Positions 36,884-45,533 of a stretch of DNA of 64,000 bases are shown piece after piece. Numbering within the stretch: the first letter of the stretch is position 1; every line of letters begins with the position of its first letter. This DNA is from Lachnospiraceae bacterium (GTDB lineage Bacteria > Bacillota > Clostridia > Lachnospirales > Lachnospiraceae): positions 23,197 to 87,196 of the forward strand of contig JAEEGQ010000163.1 in NCBI GenBank assembly GCA_016280395.1. The letters run 5' to 3'. A model generated the notes under the pieces. It did no database searches. It saw nothing but the letters and a program-made list of their open reading frames with translations, and was not told where the DNA came from. Made by a program: the position numbers and the translations under genes.

Positions 36884-37456
36884 TCAGACTGTCACTTTTA
36901 GAAAATTCTTTAACATCTGTCTGCCGTCCGGTGTAAGGATCGATTCCGGATGGAACTGTACTCCGAATATGGGATACTCCCTGTGTTTAACCGCCATTAC
37001 CTCATTGTCCGCGGTCCTTGCGACGATCTCAAGCTCCGCAGGCAATGTATCTGCAGCAGCTGCAAGCGAATGGTATCTCCCAACCTTCGCGAATCGCGGA
37101 ATGCCCTCGAAAAGGCTGCAATCTGCGGAAAATTCAACCTCCGACTGTTTGCCGTGCATAAGCTGTTTCGCGTAAGTAACGGTTGCGCCGAACGCCATGC
37201 ATATGGCCTGGTGTCCAAGGCATACGCCAAGCAGCGGTATCTCTTTCCCGAGAGTCTTTGCGGCTTCCACGATGATCCCCGCATTTTCTGGACGTCCCGG
37301 TCCCGGAGACAGTATTATGTGCGACGGCTTCAGCTGTCTTATCTCTTCTATGGTCATCCCGTCATTGCGGATCACTTTTATATCGGGATCAAGCTCGCCG
37401 ACCAGCTGAAACAGGTTATAAGAAAAGCTGTCGTAATTGTCTATCAGCAGTATCAT
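36884..37456 (-). CDS. trpG: Anthranilate synthase glutamine amidotransferase subunit
   Basis: Supplies ammonia from glutamine to TrpE. This is a class I amidotransferase of 190 residues with the oxyanion/nucleophile motif GVCLGHQAI (Cys about 80) and the catalytic His-Glu in GVQFHPESILTPDG. In some Firmicutes this protein also serves p-aminobenzoate synthesis; placement right after trpE argues for tryptophan here. GGAGG precedes the ATG and the gap to trpE is 11 bases. Confidence 0.95.
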   Translation of the reverse strand: MILLIDNYDSFSYNLFQLVGELDPDIKVIRNDGMTIEEIRQLKPSHIILSPGPGRPENAGIIVEAAKTLGKEIPLLGVCLGHQAICMAFGATVTYAKQLMHGKQSEVEFSADCSLFEGIPRFAKVGRYHSLAAAADTLPAELEIVARTADNEVMAVKHREYPIFGVQFHPESILTPDGRQMLKNFLKVTV

Positions 37457-37467
37457 GACCTTCCTCC

Positions 37468-38946
37468 CTAAAACTCATCTTCCTGTGCGGCTTCGAGCGC
37501 CTTTAAGGATGCTTTGGCCTTGTTCAGGCACTCCTCGTATTCCTTTTCGGGAACCGAATCGGCTACTATTCCTGCGCCGCTCCTGACAAATACTTTCCCG
37601 TTTTTCTTATATATGATACGAATTGCAATGCATGTATCCATATTTCCTGAGAAATCGATATATCCGATGGCCCCGCCGTATATTCCTCTTTTGTTGTTCT
37701 CAAGCTCACCGATAAGCTGGCAGGCTCTTATCTTCGGCGCTCCTGAGAGCGTTCCCGCCGGCAGCACCGCCTCTATTGCGTCAAGGGCATCCTTATCTTT
37801 ACGGATCTCGCCGCGGACTGTTGAACCGATATGCATCACATGGGAAAAGCGCTCTGTCGAATGAAGTTTTTCAACCTCAACGGTACCGAATTCACTTATC
37901 TTTCCAAGGTCGTTCCTTCCGAGGTCAACAAGCATGTTATGCTCTGCAAGCTCCTTTTCATCGGCAAGAAGCTCTGCTTCAAGCTCTTCGTCCTCTTCTT
38001 TTGTCTTTCCGCGCGGCCTCGTTCCCGCAAGAGGGAAAGTATGGAGCACACCGTCTTCAAGCTTTACGAGCGTCTCCGGAGAGGCACCGGCCACCTCTAT
38101 ATCCGTTCCGGAAAAATAAAACATATACGGGGAAGGATTTATGGTCCTCAACACCCTGTAAGTGTTTAAGAGACTTCCTTCAAAAGGGGCAGAAAGCCTG
38201 TTTGAAAGCACTATCTGAAAGATCTCGCCCTCATAGATGTATTTCTTGGCCTTCTCCACCATCTCACAGTATTCTTCCTTCGAAAACAGCGGAGTGACTT
38301 CGCCGGTGAGCTTTCCCGACGGCTCATTCTTCTTTTCCCCGCGTTTTAACAGGTCTATAAGCTGTCTCAGCTCCCAGACTGCCTTGTTGTAATTTGTCTC
38401 GGGCTCGTCAAGATGCATGTTTGCGATCAGTATTATCTTCTGGCGTATGTTGTCAAAAGCGATGACTTTGTCAAAGAGCATCAGGTCGACATCCTTGAAG
38501 TTCTCTGTATCCTTTGCGCCCGTTTTGACGCTTGGCTCGCTGTACTGCAGGTAATCGAAAGCAAAATATCCTACCAGTCCTCCGGTAAAGGTGGGCAGGT
38601 AATCAAATCTCGGGCTTTTATAGCCTGAAAGCACTTTTCTCAGGTAATCCGCAGGATTTCCGGTCACATATTTGATCTTTCCCGCATCCAGAACACCGTT
38701 AACGGTCCCGCCTATGCAGGTTATTGCCATTGTGGGATCGAAACCTAAGAAAGTGTAGCGTCCCCATGTTTCGTCTGCCTGTGCGGATTCAAGCATATAG
38801 CAGTGTTTTGAGACATTCTTCAAAACACGCATGGCCTCGATCGGTGTTATAAAATCCGAAAGTATCTCACAGCTTACCGGAAGGACATCATAAATGCCTT
38901 TTGCCGCGATCTTTTCCACTTCTTCAAATTCCGGTAAAAATTTCAT
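37468..38946 (-). CDS. trpE: Anthranilate synthase component I
   Basis: Converts chorismate to anthranilate with TrpG. The length is 492 residues. The N-terminal part carries MLES in [19 protein letters not shown], the motif that binds tryptophan for feedback inhibition. The C-terminal chorismate-binding domain includes [31 protein letters not shown]-like [21 protein letters not shown] and YGGAIGYI. The start at 38946 is chosen because a perfect AAGGAGGT lies 6 bases upstream. An open frame extends further up but would include leader sequence. It is the first gene of the operon, behind the T-box leader. Confidence 0.96.
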   Translation of the reverse strand: MKFLPEFEEVEKIAAKGIYDVLPVSCEILSDFITPIEAMRVLKNVSKHCYMLESAQADETWGRYTFLGFDPTMAITCIGGTVNGVLDAGKIKYVTGNPADYLRKVLSGYKSPRFDYLPTFTGGLVGYFAFDYLQYSEPSVKTGAKDTENFKDVDLMLFDKVIAFDNIRQKIILIANMHLDEPETNYNKAVWELRQLIDLLKRGEKKNEPSGKLTGEVTPLFSKEEYCEMVEKAKKYIYEGEIFQIVLSNRLSAPFEGSLLNTYRVLRTINPSPYMFYFSGTDIEVAGASPETLVKLEDGVLHTFPLAGTRPRGKTKEEDEELEAELLADEKELAEHNMLVDLGRNDLGKISEFGTVEVEKLHSTERFSHVMHIGSTVRGEIRKDKDALDAIEAVLPAGTLSGAPKIRACQLIGELENNKRGIYGGAIGYIDFSGNMDTCIAIRIIYKKNGKVFVRSGAGIVADSVPEKEYEECLNKAKASLKALEAAQEDEF

Positions 38947-39034
38947 TTGGTACCTCCTTGTTGAAATGATGTACTTTTGCTTTGAAGCCTTTCTGACAAG
39001 CAGGTTTGCGGGCTTTACCACAACGCCGGAGGAA

Positions 39035-39315
39035 TAAAAAAGTCCCTGACAGAAAAACTTCTGTCAAGGACGAATAAACTATATCCGCGGTACCACCTTG
39101 ATTCACGAAAGATCGTGCGCTTAGCGGGATACTGACATACCCCCGGCAAATAACGTCTGCCTCACGTCGCAGAATACTCGGTCCGAAAGACCTTTGACTG
39201 CGCCCTCCGCGGTCCATTTGACAACTTGTTTCCTGCCCGGATCTCAGCTCCCCGGACTCTCTGTATGGGCATCACTGCCTTTATCTCCGCTTCAACGGTT
39301 TAGTTTATTGAATTT
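39035..39315 (-). promoter_or_regulatory. Tryptophan T-box riboswitch with terminator
   Basis: The leader of the trp operon carries the conserved T-box element AAGGTGGTACCGCGG (39099-39085). In the upstream stem I, the specifier region reads AAA-TGG-ACC with TGG at 39216-39214, the tryptophan codon, and the preceding AGAGTCCGGGG and GAGATCC segments match stem I architecture. A terminator follows the T-box: GTCCTTGACAGA (39071-39060) pairs with TCTGTCAGGGAC (39053-39042) ahead of a T run (39041-39035). When uncharged tRNA-Trp binds, the antiterminator should form and transcription continue into trpE. Confidence 0.93.
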
Positions 39316-39321
39316 TTAATC

Positions 39322-39350
39322 ATGATAACAATACATTGTCTGATTGTCAA
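39322..39350 (-). promoter_or_regulatory. Promoter of the trp operon
   Basis: Minus-strand TTGACA (39350-39345), a 17-base spacer and TATCAT (39327-39322) give a near-consensus sigma-A promoter; the predicted start near 39315 is right at the beginning of the T-box leader. Confidence 0.85.
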
Positions 39351-39447
39351 TAATAATTTTTTATTTCACATACTGTTCACAGATCGTTTTCTTAAATGCC
39401 GTGTCCCCGTATCGGATCAGTGCGGTTTAACAACCTGAGCCACAGCC

Positions 39448-40440
39448 TCAGTCGGCTTTGATAAGCGAATCGCCTATCACCCTTATCAGCGCAAAGAGAA
39501 CGCCCGATACGGCCCAGATGATCCATGTGCGGTCCCAGCGCTGTGTTAAGAAGCTTACTGCAAGGTACATCACGGTTATAAACATCCAGTATATGGACGA
39601 AAGCTTTGCAAGCTTATCGTCCTTCATCTTTTTTTCGGGTGTATAATCACCTTCCTGCAGAAGCGCCTTATAGGCACTATTTACGCCGCAGATCGCGATG
39701 AACAGATATACTGCAACGCCGACAAGCAAAAGCAGCAGGCATACCATACTGACGATCACAAAGGCCGGCAGTCCCATGACGGCACAGATAACAAGCGGAA
39801 CACAGCTCAGGATGCACAAAAGAACACCAATCGTAAGAGCCCTTGTATAAATGGGTTCGCTGGCAGCCATGCGTTCCTTCACCATCCCGTCAACACCGTA
39901 TTCGGTCTCAAAAGCATCATGCTCGATGAACTCAAACGCAGAAAGTCTGCCATGATTTGTTATGAATAAAAACACTGCAATGCCAAGCTGTGCAAAAAGG
40001 CAGAGCAGACCGATGGCAACAGCAACATTCTGTGATATCGGCAATATACCGCCATCCTGAAGTCCCGCAAGAAGGATAAGGATCACCGGGCAGGTCACAC
40101 AAAGGAATGCACCAAGAGCGATCTTTGGAAGGACATTCTTTTTGATCGAGATATACTCCGAAGCTTCTTCAAGAGAAACTTTTCTTAAAGCTGATCCCGG
40201 ATCGTTCTCTGTAATATGTGAAGGCGCTGCGGTCTCCGGTTCCATTTCGTCTTTTAACAGGTAATCGGTACTTACATTGAATATTTCCGCCATCTTAAGG
40301 ATCTTCTGAAGATCCGGAATGCTTTGGGCACTCTCCCATTTTGAGACCGACTGTCTTGACACGTTGAGCATTTCCGCAAGTTCTTCCTGCGACCAGCCGT
40401 TCTTTTTTCTTTCGTTGATTATCTTGTCCGCTAATATCAT
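39448..40440 (-). CDS. XRE-family regulator with integral membrane domain
   Basis: A 330-residue protein with an N-terminal helix-turn-helix of the Cro/C1 type (residues 3-60: KIINERKKNGWSQEELA, VSRQSVSKWE) followed by a charged linker and about six hydrophobic segments from residue 105 on, including a pair near 200-250 and two in the last 60 residues. Such HTH-plus-membrane proteins are common in Clostridia and presumably sense membrane or envelope state; the signal is unknown. The ATG at 40440 has AAAGGAAAA upstream and is preferred to a distal start 117 bases earlier. It lies upstream of the trp promoter on the same strand but is not part of that operon. Confidence 0.85.
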   Translation of the reverse strand: MILADKIINERKKNGWSQEELAEMLNVSRQSVSKWESAQSIPDLQKILKMAEIFNVSTDYLLKDEMEPETAAPSHITENDPGSALRKVSLEEASEYISIKKNVLPKIALGAFLCVTCPVILILLAGLQDGGILPISQNVAVAIGLLCLFAQLGIAVFLFITNHGRLSAFEFIEHDAFETEYGVDGMVKERMAASEPIYTRALTIGVLLCILSCVPLVICAVMGLPAFVIVSMVCLLLLLVGVAVYLFIAICGVNSAYKALLQEGDYTPEKKMKDDKLAKLSSIYWMFITVMYLAVSFLTQRWDRTWIIWAVSGVLFALIRVIGDSLIKAD

Positions 40441-40666
40441 GATTTTCCTTTCCGTACAGCTTTCATGCAATATAAAAAAGAACTTACATTTGGTCTGTAC
40501 TGTCAGCTTTTGTTTTTCTGTCCGTGAACGGACATGTTTTTTTCTTTGTTCGAACAAGCCGACAATAACATTTTCTCCGGTTGCATTCCATAAATCCGCC
40601 TTTTCAATTTGTCAACCACCGGTTGCAAATTCAGTATTTGGCGGCAACTTAAAGGAGCAACCCTGC

Positions 40667-41836
40667 TCATAAGCCGGGGTTGCTCTGTGTTGTACCGGTT
40701 TTCGGTGTGCCTCCGGCCCATGCCATAAGCTGATGGACTTTCTGCTTGTCAAGATACATCGCATTGTCTATCTTGCGCAGAAACCCGTCCTGGGTATCAT
40801 CTTTTTCAAGCTTTGCATGTCCCATTGCAAAAGAGAGCTTGTAGGGTTCTTTGTTTTCCGCGTTGAAACGGTCCGCCTCTGTGCGAATGCGTTCCTCGGT
40901 GGCGATCACATCTTCCTCGGAAGAAGTTCTCAGCATAACTACATATTCATCCCCTGCATATCTGTATGCGGACCCTTTTATATGTATGGCACTCTTTATG
41001 ATACGACCCGCTTCATTAAGCGCGCGGTCACCGGCAGAATGTCCGTAAGAATCATTGATATTTTTGAAAAAGTTAAGATCCAGCATTATGCCGTAATACT
41101 CGGTTCCCTTCGCATTTTCGAGAGTATGTTCGAGGAACAGCCTGTTGAAAAGCCCGGTAAGCGGATCCGTAAAGGTTTTCTCGTTCTGCAGACTCATGTA
41201 CAGCGCCACGATACCGATTGCGGCAGAAGGCCATGCGGTCGATATTCCGTAAAAGAATCCCTGGGCAAGGCTTCCCACAAGAACCGGGATCATGAACATC
41301 CATACAGGGAAAAACAGTGCGCGATCATGCGTCCTCTGGTAATTACAATATATGAAAATGCTTATGCCTGCAGAGATAACAACGAGCAAGTACATGATCC
41401 AGCACCATTCAAGGCGCCTGAAGGTGTTGGTCTCATCAACGGTAAACAGGAACGGAACAAACAGATTGATCAAAAGCAGTACCGAATATACAGCCGGGAG
41501 CGCGCCGTATAACGGCAACATTTTTTTAAGCCTGTCCTTATCTCTGTACAGTTTCAGATCGACAAACAGATTCCAGACAAATCCGCATATGATATTTGCC
41601 ATGTACAGGTATGTGCTGCCGAGCAGGTTTGTATAGCCGCAGAAAGCCCCCGGCTTTTCATCAAGATAAAAGCCAAGCGGCTCTATTATATTCGCTGCCA
41701 TCACCACAAATATCAGTATCATGAAGAGTTTATCCTCAAGTCTCCTGCGTTGTTTTGTCAGGGCGAGGCTTACCAGAAGACTGATAAGAATGACAAGTCC
41801 GAAAGCATCCGCGATGATTATCGCCTGTAAGTTCAT
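40667..41836 (-). CDS. Membrane diguanylate cyclase (GGDEF)
   Basis: A 389-residue protein with about six membrane helices in residues 1-215 and a C-terminal GGDEF domain (220-375) that would make cyclic di-GMP from GTP. The signature reads AGDEY at 294-298 rather than GGDEF; the metal-binding MLDLNFFKNINDSYGHSAGD and FTDPLTGLFNR motifs are intact, and AGDEF-type variants can be active. No RxxD inhibitory site is seen. The membrane part resembles a sensor of the LytS/7TM kind but was not assigned. The ribosome site is weak (CGGAACA). An extended -10 promoter lies at 41962-41954. Confidence 0.85.
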   Translation of the reverse strand: MNLQAIIIADAFGLVILISLLVSLALTKQRRRLEDKLFMILIFVVMAANIIEPLGFYLDEKPGAFCGYTNLLGSTYLYMANIICGFVWNLFVDLKLYRDKDRLKKMLPLYGALPAVYSVLLLINLFVPFLFTVDETNTFRRLEWCWIMYLLVVISAGISIFIYCNYQRTHDRALFFPVWMFMIPVLVGSLAQGFFYGISTAWPSAAIGIVALYMSLQNEKTFTDPLTGLFNRLFLEHTLENAKGTEYYGIMLDLNFFKNINDSYGHSAGDRALNEAGRIIKSAIHIKGSAYRYAGDEYVVMLRTSSEEDVIATEERIRTEADRFNAENKEPYKLSFAMGHAKLEKDDTQDGFLRKIDNAMYLDKQKVHQLMAWAGGTPKTGTTQSNPGL

Positions 41837-41953
41837 ATTGTTCCGTTACGCCAAAAAGCGTATTCCCCTTTCAGAAGTTGTTTACATCTAAATATTTATC
41901 TCTTCTTCACATTTTACCCTGTACCGCCATCTTTCCGCAGAACCCCCGGCGGC

Positions 41954-41962
41954 ATTATACCA
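41954..41962 (-). promoter_or_regulatory. Extended -10 promoter for the membrane diguanylate cyclase
   Basis: Minus-strand TGGTATAAT is a TGn-extended -10 box with no clear -35. It lies in the 284-base gap upstream of the gene starting at 41836; the rest of the gap holds no convincing gene or known riboswitch. Confidence 0.45.
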
Positions 41963-42120
41963 GTTGCCTGTAACTTCGTTGCGAATAGCGAGTTTATCGC
42001 CCTTTTCCTCCATTTCGAACAGAAGTATCCTCTTCTTTGGATGGATATTCGGACAGTGGAGGGACATCATCAGCTTGCTGGAAAAAGTACGGAAAAGCTT
42101 TGGGGGCCTGTTCGCAGGTG

Positions 42121-43746
42121 TTAAAAATCCACCCTCACAAACTGTGCATCCTCTCCGTTTATGCCCGTGCGGTCGTGGTCGAGCAGATGAATGCAGTTTT
42201 TACCTGCTTTTTTCGAGTAATAAACAGCCTTGTCGGCATAATTGATTATCTGGATCACGGTATCGGTCTTTTCAGTAACGGCTGCATTTGCGATGCCGAC
42301 GGAAACAGTTACGCGTTTGCCGTTCGGGTTCATCTTGTTGGGGATATCCGCTTTACGGACCCTAAGGCATATCTTTTTTGCGATTTCTGCAAGATCGGCG
42401 TCTTTAAGACCGTAGGTAAGACCTATGAACTCGTCGCCTCCATACCGTGCAAACCGCACGTTTTCACTTTCTTCGGCCCTGCAGGCGCGGGCAACCTCTT
42501 TGATGATCTCGTCGCCTTTCGCATGTCCGTAGGTATCGTTACAATCCTTGAAACAGTCGATATCTATGAAGATCGCGCCAACCTTTTTTTTCTTTTTTAC
42601 CGCACGGTTCATGAACTCCCCGCCCACCTTTAACATGGCTGTGTGGTTAAGGAGCTTTGTCATATGGTCTTTGCTTGCCCGTTCCTCGCTCTCCCTTATC
42701 ATCCTGTTCAGCTTGTTTATGGAGGAATCGGCATCTTTAAGGCTTTTATGTATTCCCAGCTGTACCTGCTTTAATTCAGCGGTCCTATCCTTATAAAGCT
42801 CTTCTACCTGCTCATAATAACCGATAGCGCGCATCGTATCACCGGTGTTCTTGTAATAATCCGCAAGAGTACTTAACACAAGGAGTTTATCCATTGTATG
42901 GCTGCAGGTTTTACCGTATTCTGTGATGATGGCCACAGCCTTGTCGGCACGTTTTATGTCTTTGTTCTGCAGAAGGATGCGCGTCAGATCGCCGAAAACT
43001 TCTATATCCGAAAACGTATCCTGCATTTTCGCTGCCAGCTTAACAGCCTTATCGAAGTTCATGTTGCCCTGTTTTTTATCGTTCAGCCTGTAACATGCAA
43101 CCGCATATTTGAGGCGGTAATCACATTCATAAGATATGATGCCGGCCTTTTTTGCGGTCTCTTCAGCTTCCCTGAAAACCTCAACGGCTTTTTCATTATC
43201 ATCGACATGAATATAGCTGTCAGCAAGATTTATATAATACAGTATCAGCTCACCGTAAGCGTCGGGTGTCTCTTTCTTTGCCTGTTCAAGACATTCGGTC
43301 AGGTACCTGATGCCGGCTCTGTAATCTCCCATCAGATTGCATACGGTTCCGAGATTGTTCATCACAGCCTGTCTGCTTGTTCCCTTTATGCGGTGTTTTT
43401 TTATGATATCATAGGCTTTATCATAGTTTGCAAGCGCAAGCTGGTAATTCTCCTGGTTAAAATACGCCGCTCCGAGAGTGATATATGCGTCCGCGATCAT
43501 TTCATGATCGTCGGTATTCTTAAATACCGCGAGGGATTTTACAGCATTCAGGAACATTTTCTCCCTGTCGCCGAGCATATTGTATGCAACCGCAAGCATG
43601 TGAAAGACAAAGCCCGCATAATAGAGATCCGCAGCTTCCTGCGCCTCTTTGAGCATTTTCCTGTATTCTTTTATCTGTTTTGCGGGATCGTTGATATTGT
43701 CGGTATAAACCTTTACGACCGTTGAACGGATTTTCTTTTTTGTCAT
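42121..43746 (-). CDS. TPR-repeat diguanylate cyclase (GGDEF)
   Basis: A 541-residue soluble protein. Residues about 25-330 are tandem tetratricopeptide-like helical hairpins (for example DAYITLGAAYFNQENYQLALANYDKA in outline, and LLYY/YINLADSYIHVDDNEKAVEVF), a protein-binding scaffold. A short coiled coil (330-358) leads to a GGDEF domain (358-525) with DHMTKLLNHTAM, FIDIDCFKDCNDTYGHAKGDE and canonical GGDEF at 436-440, so cyclic di-GMP synthesis is expected. The usual RxxD product-inhibition site is absent. A strong CGGAGG precedes the ATG. It follows the solute-binding lipoprotein gene by 41 bases in the signalling block. Confidence 0.88.
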   Translation of the reverse strand: MTKKKIRSTVVKVYTDNINDPAKQIKEYRKMLKEAQEAADLYYAGFVFHMLAVAYNMLGDREKMFLNAVKSLAVFKNTDDHEMIADAYITLGAAYFNQENYQLALANYDKAYDIIKKHRIKGTSRQAVMNNLGTVCNLMGDYRAGIRYLTECLEQAKKETPDAYGELILYYINLADSYIHVDDNEKAVEVFREAEETAKKAGIISYECDYRLKYAVACYRLNDKKQGNMNFDKAVKLAAKMQDTFSDIEVFGDLTRILLQNKDIKRADKAVAIITEYGKTCSHTMDKLLVLSTLADYYKNTGDTMRAIGYYEQVEELYKDRTAELKQVQLGIHKSLKDADSSINKLNRMIRESEERASKDHMTKLLNHTAMLKVGGEFMNRAVKKKKKVGAIFIDIDCFKDCNDTYGHAKGDEIIKEVARACRAEESENVRFARYGGDEFIGLTYGLKDADLAEIAKKICLRVRKADIPNKMNPNGKRVTVSVGIANAAVTEKTDTVIQIINYADKAVYYSKKAGKNCIHLLDHDRTGINGEDAQFVRVDF

Positions 43747-43787
43747 GATCCGGCCTCCGAAAGTTTCGTCTTCTGTACCCGTGAAAT

Positions 43788-45089
43788 TTATTTTGTCAGG
43801 CTTCCGAATGCCGCTATCGCTTCATCAACGGTCATTTCTCCCATAAGAACATGATGTGCGGCATATCTGAACTGCTTGACCGCATTGTCGTTTATATTGG
43901 CTTCGGTACTGCAGATCATGCGTTCCTGCGGTGTTTCGTTCAGGGAAGAATAAATGTTGTCAAGCGAGAAATCCTTTGCGGTGGTGATAAGCCTCTTTAC
44001 GGAAGCCATATTGCCAAGTTCCTTTGCCGAGATAAGAAATCTCATGAACTCCGTAGCCATGTCCTTATTCGGGCTGTTCTTGTTCACCGAAAAATTGATA
44101 GACACGGTATCTATTACAAAACCGCCTTTTTCGTCATACGGAACCGCATAGAACCTGTATTCGAAGGGCGATGCCGAGAAGCTCTCGGACTGGCTCTCCC
44201 TTTTCTTTGTTCCGGATGCAACATCACCGGAACATACAAGCATCGGAACATCTCCTTCATAAAAGCGCATTATGGCTGCGTTATAGTTGTTCTCTATCTC
44301 TTTTACGCACTTTCCGGCATCTATAAATCCAGAGTCCGCAAGAAGTTTGATCTTTTCAAGACCGGGGCGCATAAGTTCGCCGGCTTTGGGATCGAGGCTG
44401 TTGAAGCTGTCACGCATTGAAGGGTTTTTGACCGCAGAGTTGCAGAGGAACGGATAAGCGAAGTTATACTCAAAGGAGCTTGATCCTGAAGATACGTAGC
44501 CCATCAGCGGTGAAGCATAGCCCGCAGCCTTGAACTTCCTGCAGACGTCTTCAAGCTCGCTCCAGGTAGCAGGCACCTTGAGCCCTTCCTTCTTGAACAG
44601 GTCCATATTAACAAGCATTCCGAAGGATGTAGCAAGAACGGGAGCCATCTGAACCTTTCCGTCTGCCGTTTTTCTAATTATGCTTTCCCTTACGCACGAA
44701 AAATCGATGCCGGTCTCCTTTGCGGCAAGATCCACAGCCGAATCAAATACCTCGTTATAATTCTTATCCCCCCACATCCAGTAGAATGTAAAGTAGATAT
44801 CCGGAGCTTCCTTGCTTTTCAGCGAATTTGCTATTGCGTCGCCGTAACCGTCAAGATAGATATAGCTCATGTTGACATTGGGATAAAACTCATTAAAGCG
44901 CTCAAATTCGCTCTCGAGCGCCTCAAAATTCGAATAATTGCCGTAAACCGTAACAGATACGTCAGAAGATGTATTAAGCTTTGGTACAAAGCCGCTTTCG
45001 GAGGGCTTTTTTCCGCACCCGGCAGCTGTCATGACAACAAGCAGAACGATAACTGCGGCAGAAACGATACGTTTTGTTTTTATTCTCAT
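43788..45089 (-). CDS. Solute-binding lipoprotein, family 1, in a signalling operon
   Basis: A 433-residue ABC-type extracellular binding protein with signal peptide and lipobox TAAGC (Cys25). The mature part follows the family 1 (sugar) pattern: DVSVTVYGNYSNFEALE, FNEFYPNVNMSYIYLDGYGD, APDIYFTFYWMWGD and VPATWSELEDVCRKFKAAG. No permease or ATPase gene is adjacent. Instead, its ATG overlaps the stop of a response-regulator gene (ATGA), and a hybrid kinase and TPR-GGDEF gene flank it. This suggests that it presents a ligand to a sensor kinase rather than to a transporter; that role is inferred. Confidence 0.87.
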   Translation of the reverse strand: MRIKTKRIVSAAVIVLLVVMTAAGCGKKPSESGFVPKLNTSSDVSVTVYGNYSNFEALESEFERFNEFYPNVNMSYIYLDGYGDAIANSLKSKEAPDIYFTFYWMWGDKNYNEVFDSAVDLAAKETGIDFSCVRESIIRKTADGKVQMAPVLATSFGMLVNMDLFKKEGLKVPATWSELEDVCRKFKAAGYASPLMGYVSSGSSSFEYNFAYPFLCNSAVKNPSMRDSFNSLDPKAGELMRPGLEKIKLLADSGFIDAGKCVKEIENNYNAAIMRFYEGDVPMLVCSGDVASGTKKRESQSESFSASPFEYRFYAVPYDEKGGFVIDTVSINFSVNKNSPNKDMATEFMRFLISAKELGNMASVKRLITTAKDFSLDNIYSSLNETPQERMICSTEANINDNAVKQFRYAAHHVLMGEMTVDEAIAAFGSLTK

Positions 45090-45529
45090 AGCTTATCCTC
45101 CGATTCCCCGGGCAAAGTACCCGAGCTTAAGAACTGATCTATCGCTTTTACGATGGAGTCCCTGTCCATTGTTTTAAGAAGATATCCTTCGGGAGACTGC
45201 ACCATGACACGCTGGATGCTCTCCCTGTCGGATCTTCCCGTCAGAAAGATGACCGGAATAGCCGCAGTTGCGGGATTCTTCCTGATGCGTTCAAAAACCT
45301 CCGGGCCGTTCATTTCCTTCATTTCATAATCAAGCAGGATAAGATCGGCTGTATGTCCTTCAAGATATGCCAATGCCTGGCTTCCTGCCTTTACAGCGGT
45401 TATCATGTATTTATCCGCAAGCCATCCGCGTACCATCTTAAGATAAAGCGGGTCATCATCCACAAGGAGCAGGTGGCGACCTGCTGCAGCGCGCTCACCC
45501 GGGACTTTTTCCGCAGTTTCGTTTAACAT
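45086..45529 (-). CDS. Single-domain response regulator
   Basis: A 147-residue receiver-only protein. An acidic pocket is formed by VDDD near residues 23-26, phospho-acceptor Asp67 in LILLDYEM, the switch Thr in IFLTGRS, and Lys in GYLLKTM. No output domain follows. It starts 4 bases after the hybrid kinase stop and overlaps the binding-protein gene by 4 bases, so the three are translated together. The receiver closely resembles the second receiver of the protein at 48426-49208, including the GYLLKTM signature, suggesting a duplication. Confidence 0.92.
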   Translation of the reverse strand: MLNETAEKVPGERAAAGRHLLLVDDDPLYLKMVRGWLADKYMITAVKAGSQALAYLEGHTADLILLDYEMKEMNGPEVFERIRKNPATAAIPVIFLTGRSDRESIQRVMVQSPEGYLLKTMDRDSIVKAIDQFLSSGTLPGESEDKL

Positions 45530-45533
45530 CCTG

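Noticed and set aside
38947-39021. N-terminal extension of trpE
   Set aside because: The longer frame starts just below the T-box terminator without a ribosome site, whereas a perfect AAGGAGGT precedes the ATG at 38946.
39431-39452. Terminator after the XRE membrane regulator
   Set aside because: A short CTGAG/CTCAG stem overlaps the stop codon but no T tract follows.
41888-42070. 60-residue frame upstream of the membrane diguanylate cyclase
   Set aside because: No ribosome site is present and the frame covers the extended -10 box; a coding role cannot be supported.
41837-42120. Cyclic di-GMP riboswitch near the GGDEF genes
   Set aside because: The conserved GEMM-type core could not be found on either strand by eye here or upstream of the other GGDEF genes.
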